The notes under the pieces were generated by a model. It made no database searches. It saw nothing but the letters and a program-made list of their open reading frames with translations, and was not told where the DNA came from. A stretch of DNA of 55,429 bases from Phycisphaerae bacterium (GTDB lineage: Bacteria; Planctomycetota; Phycisphaerae; Sedimentisphaerales; UBA12454), in assembly GCA_026386845.1 (NCBI GenBank), contig JAPLMW010000036.1, positions 1-55,429 on the forward strand, in the 5' to 3' direction. Below are positions 18,078 through 26,491 of the stretch, one piece after another (within the stretch, counting starts at the first letter, position 1; every line of letters starts with the position of its first letter). Both the position numbers and the translations under genes were made by a program.

Positions 18078-19730
18078 TTATTCTATCACTTTTTGTAAAT
18101 CGGTTAACATTTTTTTTATATCCTGATGAATTTCGCTTTTATCCATCATATCAGCAATTTGCCAATAATCCCTTTTATTGATTTTAAAATCGACTTCACG
18201 AAAAAATTCGTCGAGAAAATCACTTCCCTTGCCAGGATAATCATTATTAAGCGGGTCATTATAAACCTTAGGCGGGAGATTATCTTTCAAATACTGTTTT
18301 GCTCTTTCAGTCCGCTCCTGAGTGAATAATTCGCCTGGGGACTCTTGCTTACTCACAAATCTTTCAAGAACGGAAGGAATAATAAGATAATTCTCAATTT
18401 CCTGCCGAGGCCAATAACACACATCCAAACCAGGTGGTATATCTTTAGACTCGGTTTTGCTAACATTATCTCTAATAAAAAACCCCTTTAAACTCGGTTC
18501 GACAATTTTTAGAGAACAAAATTTTCTTTTAGCAACATCAATTTGGTTGTTTTGAGTTGATATACGAAACACATCGTTTAATTCTTTGCTAATATCCGGT
18601 TTCAGATTGGTAGCCCAACTTTTCAAAAGAGGGAAATCAGTATCGCCTTCTGCAAACAAAACAAATTTCTTTTCCTGCGCATTCAAAATCTCAATCGTGG
18701 ATATTTCCTCTAACGCTTTTATGACCTGTTTTTTATCACCCTTAAACGACTTCGGATCTTTCCCAAAGAAAGTGTAAATATAGTCCGTATCCGTATTGTT
18801 GATTATAACCTCTGAATGTGTAGAAATTAAAAGCTGGACATTATTCTTTGCCGCAATTTGCTGAAGCCAGACGTACATCCCTTGCTGCAGCCTTACGTGC
18901 ATATGACTATCGGGCTCATCAATTAATAATATAGAATTATCGTGAACATATAAAAACGCTGCCAATAAAAGAAATTGCAGGAAACCACTGCCGCCGTTTG
19001 CAATCTCAAGCAAACAACCTTTATTACGTGGCCATACTTCACGATAACGAACTAAAATATAGGCGTCTGTACTTGGATTAAAAGAGGTTTTCTCGAGTTG
19101 AACATTGAACATATTTTTAATCTGTGCACACAAATCATCCCATTTACCTTTTTCTTGAACTTGTAAAAGCAAATTTCGCAAAATTTCTCCCGGTCTGCCC
19201 TCGCCAATACTATGTCTTTGTGCTCCAAGTTCAACCTTTAATTCTTGTGTTTGAACTCCCGATAATGGCGGTAAATGAAAAATTTTGTAGACGTCTTCCG
19301 GAATATCTTTTGTTAAGTCCGTTGGTTTGCAATATAGCACCTCTTGACCACCATAATTTAATTCAATACCGTATTCCCACTCTTTACCGCTCTTATCTAT
19401 ACCGTCAGCAATAATTTGGATTTTAATAGGCTGTTGTTTCCCAGTTTGAGTTAACGTATTGAACCATAAAAGCTTCATTTCTTGAACCGGAACGGCATAA
19501 ATGGCATTTCTCGTTACTTGGGCGCCATATCTTTTTTTGGCCGTACTTTTTGAAGCTCTACCTTTCTTCTCGTTCCATTCTTGAATTAAAGAACCCCATA
19601 AAGCAATTGCCTGTAAAGCTGTAGTCTTACCTCCATTATTAGGCCCAACAAACAAAGAAACAGCAGGATTCACTTCATACGCCGCATCTGCAAATTTCTT
19701 AAAGTTTTTTATGGTAATTTTTTTTATCAT
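18078..19730 (-). CDS. OLD-like AAA ATPase with TOPRIM-type C-terminal domain
   Basis: A 550-residue two-domain protein. The ABC/SMC-like ATPase has Walker A 'GPNNGGKTT' at about 29-37, a signature-like 'NGGSGFLQFLLLA' near 250, Walker B 'ILLIDEPDSHMH' near 278 and the switch 'STHSEV' near 310. After 'KKFVLFAEGDTDFPLL' near 360 the pattern fits a TOPRIM nuclease (Glu, then DxD-like). This is the layout of OLD-family endonucleases, several of which act in phage defence. The start is firm: GGAGG seven bases before ATG. The gene is more AT-rich than its neighbours and stands alone, which suggests transfer. Confidence 0.75.
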   Translation of the reverse strand: MIKKITIKNFKKFADAAYEVNPAVSLFVGPNNGGKTTALQAIALWGSLIQEWNEKKGRASKSTAKKRYGAQVTRNAIYAVPVQEMKLLWFNTLTQTGKQQPIKIQIIADGIDKSGKEWEYGIELNYGGQEVLYCKPTDLTKDIPEDVYKIFHLPPLSGVQTQELKVELGAQRHSIGEGRPGEILRNLLLQVQEKGKWDDLCAQIKNMFNVQLEKTSFNPSTDAYILVRYREVWPRNKGCLLEIANGGSGFLQFLLLAAFLYVHDNSILLIDEPDSHMHVRLQQGMYVWLQQIAAKNNVQLLISTHSEVIINNTDTDYIYTFFGKDPKSFKGDKKQVIKALEEISTIEILNAQEKKFVLFAEGDTDFPLLKSWATNLKPDISKELNDVFRISTQNNQIDVAKRKFCSLKIVEPSLKGFFIRDNVSKTESKDIPPGLDVCYWPRQEIENYLIIPSVLERFVSKQESPGELFTQERTERAKQYLKDNLPPKVYNDPLNNDYPGKGSDFLDEFFREVDFKINKRDYWQIADMMDKSEIHQDIKKMLTDLQKVIE

Positions 19731-19867
19731 ATGCTCACCTCCACATACATTATCCGGTAAAACGGCCTTTTTGTCAAAACTTACTTTTCCTGAAAATTTG
19801 CTTTTTTTTACCTTCTGACAGAAATATTAACCCCCAAGATAAACCCGTCGAAGGCTGGTAATACTAA

Positions 19868-19888
19868 CCCCTAACATAAAGTTAGGGG
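19868..19888. repeat. CCCC/GGGG hairpin downstream of ygiQ
   Basis: A perfect 8-bp stem CCCCTAAC / GTTAGGGG with loop ATAAA. The hairpin at 33401-33421 has the same loop with a compensated base pair (CCCCCAAC / GTTGGGGG). It lies about 25 bases past the ygiQ stop. The T-run is weak, so a plain terminator is not certain. Confidence 0.65.
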
Positions 19889-19912
19889 CTTTAGGAATTT
19901 TTGATTTACCGC

Positions 19913-21730
19913 TTACTTACGTTCGCGGCTCTGTGACCTCATTTTTGAAATGAGGTCTTTTCGACCTTTGGAGGAAAGATAATTTATAAGTATTTTTCGA
20001 TTGGCCGGCTCCTGGTACTGCAAAAGAGCAATCTGCAGCTTTTTTTCGCTGTGGCCTTTCGGGACAAATATCTTTTTGCCCTTCGAATCTTTTTCCGAAA
20101 CGAACATCGCCGTTGAAAGCGTAAGCGGCACCGGCGTGAAATCCTGAACCTGCTTCAACCGCCAATTCCTTTTGACAAGATACTCCATAAGTTTCGTCGC
20201 GTCCTCTGCCGTGCAGCCGGGATGTGAACTTATAAAATACGGCACTAAATACTGCTCTTTGCCGGCCTTTCGAGAGGCCGCCTGAAATCTATTCTCAAAT
20301 TCCTCGAATACCTCAATTGGCGGTTTGCCCATAAGCTCCAAAACTCTCGGACAGGAGTGTTCCGGCGCGACTTTCAGATGCCCCCCGACAAAATGACTTG
20401 TCAGCAGATTAATATAATCGGTATTAAGCAGGGCCAAATCGTGCCGGACGCCGGAGGCGACATAAACATTTATTTTTTTCTTGTCCGCCCTGCTCCATTT
20501 TAAAATTGCATCCATCATTTTTAAAATCCGCGTAAAATCGGCCTTTAGAAATTTGCACGGCGTTGGGAACAGGCAGCTTGTTCGCCGGCAGGTTTTTGCG
20601 TTTTCGCAGCTCATACCATACATATTCGCTGTAGGCCCGCCGATATCGCTTATAGTGCCGCGGAATTGTTTATCTTTGCTTAGTTTATCCGCTTCATCGA
20701 GTATCGAACCGATAGAGCGGCTGCATATTTGTTTGCCCTGGTGAAAATATAACGAGCAGAACGAACATCCGCCGAAGCATCCGCGATGTGTCGTTATCGA
20801 AAACTGCACCGGCTCCAAAGCGGGAACACCGCCGAGCTTGTCATATTTCCAGTGCCAACGCCTTGTAAAAGGCAGGGCATAAATTTCATCTATTGTTTTT
20901 TCGTCGAGTTCTTCGGCAGGCGGCATAACGACTATCGCGGGTGCCCCCTCTTGCTGCTGAATAACAGGTTTGCCATTATTGGCAATTTGCTGCTGATATT
21001 TTATCTGGGCGTCCATCGCCAATTGCGGATTTTCTTTTTGCTGCTCAAACGATGGTAGCTCAACGGCACCGGCAGGAATTTTGACATCTTTATAAACCGG
21101 ATACGCGGTTCCGCGGATTTCTGTAAGCTCTCTTATAGACGCACCTGAATCGAGTCTTCTCGCGATTTCGAGTATCGCGAGTTCGCCCATACCATAAACA
21201 AGCAAATCGGCCTTGGCGTCGATAAGGACTGAGCGTTTAAACTGGTTTTCAATATAATCGAAATGTGCGAGTCGTTTAAGGCTTGCCTCAAGTCCGCCGA
21301 GGATTATCGGGACATTTGAAAACGCTTCCCTCGCTCTCGCGGCGTAAACAAGCAGCGGTTTATCAGGGCGAAGTCCTGTCGCGCCTGCCGGGCTATAGAG
21401 GTCTTCTTTGCGTTTATGGCCGAGCGAGGTGTAATTGTTGAGCCTCGAATCAATTGAACCGGAGGTGATGCCCCAAAAAAGTCTCGGTTTGCCAAGACTT
21501 CTGAATGCATCTGCGCTTTTCCAATCCGGCTGGGCGAGAATCGCCACGCGGTAGCCTTTTTTTTCGAGCCATCTTCCTATCAGCGCCGCGCCGAAAGATG
21601 GATGGTCAACATACGCATCGCCGGTTACAAGGATAATGTCAGGGCCGGACCAGCCCCTGTCCTCTATTTCCTCGGCTGTCGCAGGCAGGAACAATCCGTT
21701 GCTTTTAATTGTTTTTTGCGTTATCGGCAT
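19913..21730 (-). CDS. YgiQ family radical SAM protein
   Basis: A 605-residue radical SAM enzyme of the YgiQ family. The N-terminal domain ('[28 protein letters not shown]') resembles a cobalamin-binding-like fold, and the Fe-S cluster motif '[10 protein letters not shown]' lies near residue 315. '[24 protein letters not shown]' near 435 and '[15 protein letters not shown]' near 495 are typical of the family. The reaction is not established. The C-terminal tail 'SRERK' is encoded within a 26-base stretch that matches 22 of 26 bases of a spacer repeat at 31985-32010, so a repeat insertion may have replaced the natural end. Confidence 0.9.
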   Translation of the reverse strand: MPITQKTIKSNGLFLPATAEEIEDRGWSGPDIILVTGDAYVDHPSFGAALIGRWLEKKGYRVAILAQPDWKSADAFRSLGKPRLFWGITSGSIDSRLNNYTSLGHKRKEDLYSPAGATGLRPDKPLLVYAARAREAFSNVPIILGGLEASLKRLAHFDYIENQFKRSVLIDAKADLLVYGMGELAILEIARRLDSGASIRELTEIRGTAYPVYKDVKIPAGAVELPSFEQQKENPQLAMDAQIKYQQQIANNGKPVIQQQEGAPAIVVMPPAEELDEKTIDEIYALPFTRRWHWKYDKLGGVPALEPVQFSITTHRGCFGGCSFCSLYFHQGKQICSRSIGSILDEADKLSKDKQFRGTISDIGGPTANMYGMSCENAKTCRRTSCLFPTPCKFLKADFTRILKMMDAILKWSRADKKKINVYVASGVRHDLALLNTDYINLLTSHFVGGHLKVAPEHSCPRVLELMGKPPIEVFEEFENRFQAASRKAGKEQYLVPYFISSHPGCTAEDATKLMEYLVKRNWRLKQVQDFTPVPLTLSTAMFVSEKDSKGKKIFVPKGHSEKKLQIALLQYQEPANRKILINYLSSKGRKDLISKMRSQSRERK

Positions 21731-21836
21731 AAACCATCATTATATCTTAAAGCGTGAATTTTGTCATTGAGTTTGAGAGAGAAAAATATCTGCTTTAACC
21801 CCTCTAAACAGATAAACTTCCCCTGTTTTTAATTCC

Positions 21837-21899
21837 TTGACGGGATAGGCTTTCGGCAATATCATTTGAAAAACGCAAAAACTTTTATTGACGGGATAG
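21837..21899 (+). repeat. Direct repeat upstream of the flgI-like start
   Basis: TTGACGGGATAG occurs exactly at 21837-21848 and at 21888-21899, 51 bases apart, the second copy ending just before the ATG at 21903. The CGGGAT core recalls the inverted-arm elements, but no inverted partner is visible here. Confidence 0.6.
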
Positions 21900-21902
21900 A
21901 TT

Positions 21903-23579
21903 ATGCAAAATCAACCGACCCGAAAAAAACGCATATCCTTGGCTCTTTTGCTTTTAGCCGTTCTATTGTGTATGCCGCAATCCGATTGTTTCGGCAAAAA
22001 GGCGAAAACCAAAAAAGAAGACAAAAAAACCGAAGCTCCAAAGGAACAGCCTTTACAGATTGACAAGAGCATCGGCGACCTTGCCGAGGTGATGGCCTAC
22101 AATCCTATACCCGTCAAGGGCGTAGGAATAGTCGTCGGCCTTTCCGGCACAGGTTCATCCGAATGCCCCCCCGCGGTGCGTGATTATCTTCGCCAGTATA
22201 TTCGCACGCAGGTCGGCCAGAGAAAAACCGTTGACCCTGATACGATGATAAACAGCAAAGATACTGCCGTTGTTCTCGTCGAAGGCTTTATACCTCCCGG
22301 CGCCGTAAAACAGGAAGCCTTCGATGTCAGTGTAACGGCACTGTCCGGCACGCAGACCACGTCTCTCGAAGGCGGCAGACTCTATACCGCTGAACTGAAG
22401 TTTGTCAGCCGAGTTGAAGAAGTTGTAACATCTTCAAAAACGCTCGCCCTGGCGGCAGGAACGGTTTATATCGACAATGTCGCCGAGCCCAAACCCGACC
22501 CGCGGACAGGCTACGTCCTCGGCGGAGGCAAAGTCATGCAAAAACAACAGCTTATGCTGGCGATTTACAATCCGAATTTCCGCACCGTCGCGATTATACG
22601 AAACCGCATAAACCAGCGATTCGGCAAAGACACCGCGAATGCCGCTTCCGAAAGTATAATTTATCTGACCCTGCCGGAACAATTCAACGACAGAAAAGTA
22701 AGGTTTATCGAGCTTGTTAAATCGCTTTACATCGGCACGACCGCAGTCGCTGAAGACCGCCAGATGTTTTCGCTTGTGGAAAAACTGAAAACCGAGTCTG
22801 AAAAGGAAAAATACGAAACAGGACTTGAAGCCATCGGCAAACCGGCAATTGAAAAACTTCTGCCGCTGCTCGATAGCGAAAATATACAGGTAAGATTCAG
22901 CGCCGCAAGATGTCTGCTGAATATCGGCGACGACAGGGCCTTGAAAGATTTGAGGGATTTCGCGCAGGATACCGCTTCGCCGGTCCGTCTTGCCGCCATT
23001 GAGGCGGTCGGAAACGCAGGCGGCCAGCGGAACGTCATTACCCTTATGAGCAGGCTGGTTCGCGATGACGATTTCAATGTCCGATTCACCGCCTATAAGT
23101 TTCTACAGCAATATGATGACGCGTCAATAATTCGAACAACGGTGGGAAAGGATTTTTACATAGACCAGATAATTCAGCTTTCCCCGAAAACCGTCTATGT
23201 TTCGAGAAAAGATGAGGCTCGAATCGTCCTGTTCGGCGCCCCGATAGACTGCGAAAAAGACATCTTCATCGAGTCCGACGACGGCCAAATCATAATTAAC
23301 ACCCTGCCGGACGAAAACCGGATTTCAATAATGCGAAAGCACCCCATTACAGGCGAATTGATGGGGCCTTTGAAGACCAGTTTCAAACTTGCGGATTTGA
23401 TTAAAGCCCTCGGCGACGAACCCGCCCCGGAAGACTCAAAACTGCGGTCGGGACTGGGCGTTTCATATTCTCAGATAGTTGAATTGCTCAAGAAAATATG
23501 TGAAAAAGGAGCGGTCAAAGCCGTTTTCGTCTCCGGCCCCTTAACGCCATTAGTGCAGCAACCGCAGCAAAAACAATAA
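21903..23579 (+). CDS. FlgI-like P-ring domain protein fused to HEAT repeats
   Basis: A 558-residue exported protein. Residues 10-30 form a signal peptide, followed by a Lys/Glu-rich linker. Residues 50-300 match the flagellar P-ring protein FlgI: 'NPIPVKGVGIVVGLSGTGSSECPP', 'KDTAVVLVEGFIPPGAVKQEAFDVSVTALSGTQTTSLEGGRLYTAEL'. Residues 315-410 form HEAT pairs ('DSENIQVRFSAARCLLNIGDDRALKDL'), and a beta-rich C-terminus follows. True FlgI is about 365 aa and builds the ring around the flagellar rod. The fusion, and the absence of other flagellar genes here, point to a planctomycete-specific secreted protein rather than a standard P-ring. Confidence 0.75.
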   Translation: MQNQPTRKKRISLALLLLAVLLCMPQSDCFGKKAKTKKEDKKTEAPKEQPLQIDKSIGDLAEVMAYNPIPVKGVGIVVGLSGTGSSECPPAVRDYLRQYIRTQVGQRKTVDPDTMINSKDTAVVLVEGFIPPGAVKQEAFDVSVTALSGTQTTSLEGGRLYTAELKFVSRVEEVVTSSKTLALAAGTVYIDNVAEPKPDPRTGYVLGGGKVMQKQQLMLAIYNPNFRTVAIIRNRINQRFGKDTANAASESIIYLTLPEQFNDRKVRFIELVKSLYIGTTAVAEDRQMFSLVEKLKTESEKEKYETGLEAIGKPAIEKLLPLLDSENIQVRFSAARCLLNIGDDRALKDLRDFAQDTASPVRLAAIEAVGNAGGQRNVITLMSRLVRDDDFNVRFTAYKFLQQYDDASIIRTTVGKDFYIDQIIQLSPKTVYVSRKDEARIVLFGAPIDCEKDIFIESDDGQIIINTLPDENRISIMRKHPITGELMGPLKTSFKLADLIKALGDEPAPEDSKLRSGLGVSYSQIVELLKKICEKGAVKAVFVSGPLTPLVQQPQQKQ

Positions 23580-23588
23580 TTTGTTTAG

Positions 23589-23605
23589 CCCCAGTTTCAC
23601 TGGGG
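23589..23605 (+). terminator. CCCC/GGGG hairpin after the flgI-like gene
   Basis: A 7-bp stem CCCCAGT / ACTGGGG with a TTC loop lies 10 bases after the stop. Only a loose T-rich stretch follows, so it could be a weak terminator or a member of the dispersed CCCC/GGGG hairpin family. A second imperfect pair, CCCCGATGAAGT with ACTTCACGGGG, lies at 23643-23700. Confidence 0.55.
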
Positions 23606-23720
23606 GTCAGAGTTTTGGGGTTTTGTGGGAAATTCAAAGAGGCCCCGATGAAGTAGTTTTAAGAAACTCCATGAAGCAGTATAGAAAACACTTCACGGGG
23701 TAAACTCCCATAATTGTAGG

Positions 23721-24314
23721 TTAGGGGAAATTGAGAGAAGCGAAGTCTTTATGGTAGATTTTAGCGGCGGCATCATAAGCCTTAGCGGCGTCAATTTCGT
23801 TGTCGAAATATCCCAAAAATTTGCGTGTTCCATCATATCGTATCGCAGCATACCATTTTTTAGAAGGTTTATGAAAGCTGACACCTCTATATTTAGATTT
23901 GCAGTTTTCCAGCCGTCTGCGATTATAGTTATTTTGGCAAAGTGTCGCAAAACGTAAATTAGATTTAGTGTTATTCAGGCCGTTATTGTCTTTATGGTCA
24001 ATGATTGTGCCTTTAGGGGCATTCATAATTATTCTGTGCATACTCACAAGATGGTTGCCTTCGAGTCGGACGGCATAATGATTGCCGCTTTTGTTTTCAG
24101 AAAACAGCCAATTACAGCCGGTCAATTTTTGATAATCCTGGGGGTCAACGATTGCGTATTGGTACTTTTTATCAACGCTTTTGTCTGCAATTAGTTTGAT
24201 GCGTCTAAACGCAAAGCCGTAATGTTTTTTCCGGTAACGCAAAACAAAATAAACGATGATGCTTTCGATGAATGCTGGACAAGGAAGTTTAAAACTGATT
24301 TTGATTCTGGACAT
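23721..24314 (-). CDS. HNH endonuclease with AP2 DNA-binding domain
   Basis: A 197-residue free-standing homing-type endonuclease. The HNH core lies around residues 90-130: 'MHRIIMNAPKGTIIDHKDNN' followed by 'NNTKSNLRFAT'. The AP2/ERF-type DNA-binding domain fills the C-terminus: 'KYRGVSFHKPSKKWYAAIRY' then 'FLGYFDNEIDAAKAYDAAA'. Such proteins spread by cutting DNA that lacks them, or sit beside introns and phage genes. The start is firm, with AAGGAG seven bases before ATG. No intron was identified around it. It marks the left part of an AT-rich accessory stretch. Confidence 0.9.
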   Translation of the reverse strand: MSRIKISFKLPCPAFIESIIVYFVLRYRKKHYGFAFRRIKLIADKSVDKKYQYAIVDPQDYQKLTGCNWLFSENKSGNHYAVRLEGNHLVSMHRIIMNAPKGTIIDHKDNNGLNNTKSNLRFATLCQNNYNRRRLENCKSKYRGVSFHKPSKKWYAAIRYDGTRKFLGYFDNEIDAAKAYDAAAKIYHKDFASLNFP

Positions 24315-24864
24315 ACTAATTCTCCTTCTAAAAATTGCAGATTTGAATTTAGGTATGGAATAATCCTGAATGCGATTATTCGCTTATTCTACGTAAGAAT
24401 AAGGAGTTACGTGGAATATTAACTTTTTGTCTAACTATATGGGTATTTTACCATATTTTTAATAAAAGTCAAGAATAAAAACGAAAAAATTGAGGTTTTT
24501 TGCTTATCCGGATAATAACTATCCATTACTCTAAAAAATATCATGTTTTTTCAATATAGACTTTGACAGACATAATTAATCTTGTTAATATTTCTTTAGT
24601 TACCGCACAGCAGGGAGTTACATAAGGTTAGATAAAAAAATCGTGGCTTTTTTATCTGTGTTATGGTAAAATCATAACAGTCGTGGCAGGATCTGATTGG
24701 GAGTTAAAGGAAGAAGGAAAGAAGAAGTTAAAATGAAGGATAATCCTTAATTGCATTTTGTTTTGCATCTAAATATTCTTTTAACCTGCACAATCGATAT
24801 GGCCGAAAAGTATTAATATTAAAAGGTTGATATTGAGTTAAAAGAAAAGAGTTACGAGGGAATT
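24315..24864. other. AT-rich spacer with small hairpins
   Basis: No gene is supported here. Visible structure: a CTTATTC/GAATAAG hairpin near 24390, a GATAAAAAA/TTTTTTATC stem around 24628-24652 with TCGTGGC in its loop, and a TGTTATG/CATAACA hairpin around 24655-24680 followed by a second TCGTGGC. The last part leads into the GAGGG site of the gene at 24865. Confidence 0.4.
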
Positions 24865-25068
24865 ATGAGACCTAATATGGAAGAGATAGTTTGTCTACTC
24901 AATACAGATATGCCTGATCAAGGACCTGTTACGGAAGAAACGATAGCTTGTACGATTGAACAATCCCATCGTTTCAGAGGGAGTTTCCGCGTCTCTACAG
25001 GACTTATCTGGACTACCCAAGATTATGAAAGACGCCGCAAAGACACCTTAAGCCGGCCATTACCATAA
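24865..25068 (+). CDS. Small hypothetical protein, 67 aa
   Basis: A short gene with a plausible ribosome site (GAGGG five bases before ATG). The product starts 'MRPNMEEIVCLLNTDMPDQG', continues with a helix-prone region, and ends in the basic 'TTQDYERRRKDTLSRPLP'. I recognise no family and see no signal peptide or membrane helix. The gene precedes the 266-residue membrane protein by 28 bases on the same strand, so they may form one unit. It may also be a chance ORF; codon use is not decisive at this length. Confidence 0.5.
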   Translation: MRPNMEEIVCLLNTDMPDQGPVTEETIACTIEQSHRFRGSFRVSTGLIWTTQDYERRRKDTLSRPLP

Positions 25069-25096
25069 CAATGAGATAAACATCAGCAAAGGTTTC

Positions 25097-25897
25097 ATGG
25101 AACGAGACTTGTCAATACCAGCAGGAGATGAAAAAGTGCCTTACAATTGTGAAAGCTTATGGCAAGACATAGTGATAATCTATCAAGAAACAAAGAAGCT
25201 ACTTTTATGGGCGGAAGAGCACGAGATAAAAAAATGGAAAACTTTTACGCAACCTCTTTTGGAACATAGAAGTGCTCTCGACCATATCTGTAGAGCATTG
25301 GCTTGTGAAGTGGGCATCCTGTCACCAAACGAAGACTATTATAAGAAAAATCTTGATAAGGCAAAGGGACATATTTATCGCGCATTTTTTGATGTGGCGG
25401 ACTGGTTCTCCGTAGTTCTACGAGATAACATTACCGACATGCTTGATGATTTTGACACTGATTGTATTACGGCAGCTATACCTGATTATTACAGTATTAT
25501 ACGCCCTGACATTGAAAATATAACACAAGAAATAGCAGCTATTAGAGATGGTAAAGATATATCGACAAATAATGGCATAATAAGTGATATTGGTGATTAC
25601 CGGCAAAAAATTGAAAAATTACTTCAACATCATAAAACGATAGTTGGCAAGCTTCGATCGTTAAATGAATATAAAATTAAACATAAAAAGCATAATTTCA
25701 GAAAAGAATTATTAACTGTAGTTATAAGTCTTGTTATAGGAATTGTAATAACCATAATTGGCAACTATATTTGGGAGAAAGTAATTAACAAGAAAGCCTC
25801 AGAGAATTTACCCCGAACAGAAACATCTATACAGCAATATCATAAAACAGAAGGTTTATCTACGCCAGCACCAATAGCCCCAACAGACAAAAAATAA
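25097..25897 (+). CDS. Hypothetical protein with one C-terminal membrane helix, 266 aa
   Basis: Not recognised. Residues 1-200 are mostly alpha-helical, with charged segments such as 'LLWAEEHEIKKWKTF' and 'HRSALDHICRALACEVG', suggesting a cytoplasmic helical domain. A membrane helix covers about 209-228 ('LLTVVISLVIGIVITIIGNYIW'), followed by a 35-residue polar tail. The ATG at 25097 has AAAGG four bases upstream. Composition is AT-rich compared with the core genes. It may work with the small protein upstream. A membrane-anchored effector or sensor is one possibility, but nothing in the sequence proves it. Confidence 0.7.
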   Translation: MERDLSIPAGDEKVPYNCESLWQDIVIIYQETKKLLLWAEEHEIKKWKTFTQPLLEHRSALDHICRALACEVGILSPNEDYYKKNLDKAKGHIYRAFFDVADWFSVVLRDNITDMLDDFDTDCITAAIPDYYSIIRPDIENITQEIAAIRDGKDISTNNGIISDIGDYRQKIEKLLQHHKTIVGKLRSLNEYKIKHKKHNFRKELLTVVISLVIGIVITIIGNYIWEKVINKKASENLPRTETSIQQYHKTEGLSTPAPIAPTDKK

Positions 25898-25999
25898 AAA
25901 CTACAATTAAAAAATCCAAAATGGAATGATCCAAGATCCTTGCCCGTGAGATGTCCCCTTTTCCCATCCCAGATTTATGATTTTGTTATTCGACTTGAA

Positions 26000-26488
26000 C
26001 TAGCTCACAGTCTTTCGCGCCTCTTTGATAACATTTGCCACTGATGAAAGGGTTTTTGTTGAAAAGATTTCTGGAACGGAGAGATATTTTGCTTTTGGCA
26101 TAAGAAGATTTGCCACTTTTTCGAGTTGCCCAAAATCGTTGCCGGCTATGCAAAGTGCATCGGCCAATCCGTTAAATCGTGCCGCCAACTCAATTTCGAC
26201 AAATGCACTTCGACTGAGCAGAAAGCAGGCAAATGAAATTGCGAAGAGACCAAGAACTAGTGTTGCTATTGCTAAGAACTGAACATGAGCATCAACTGTA
26301 ACGCTACTGTTAATTCCTGAAGTCTGGCCCTCAATCTGGATGATAGAACTCAGAGTTTTATTCACAACCAATGGAAGCGAAATATAAGTGCCAATTAAAA
26401 TAATGACAGATAGACTCAACCACAAAGCGGCCAAGTAACGAGAGCGAGTTGCTCTGCGACGTAGAGAAAATTCAATTGTCATTGGCAT
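26000..26488 (-). CDS. Hypothetical two-helix membrane protein, 162 aa
   Basis: Not recognised. A basic N-terminus ('SLRRRATRSRYLAALW') is followed by membrane helices at about 20-42 and 70-92, with a polar loop between them, then a cytoplasmic tail with helical segments. It starts three bases after the stop of the 434-residue coiled-coil protein, so the two are almost certainly cotranslated and may form one membrane complex. Confidence 0.7.
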   Translation of the reverse strand: MPMTIEFSLRRRATRSRYLAALWLSLSVIILIGTYISLPLVVNKTLSSIIQIEGQTSGINSSVTVDAHVQFLAIATLVLGLFAISFACFLLSRSAFVEIELAARFNGLADALCIAGNDFGQLEKVANLLMPKAKYLSVPEIFSTKTLSSVANVIKEARKTVS

Positions 26489-26491
26489 AGG

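Noticed and set aside
21866-22063. Plus-strand frame overlapping the start of the FlgI-like gene
   Set aside because: It is out of frame with a clear signal peptide and FlgI domain starting at 21903.
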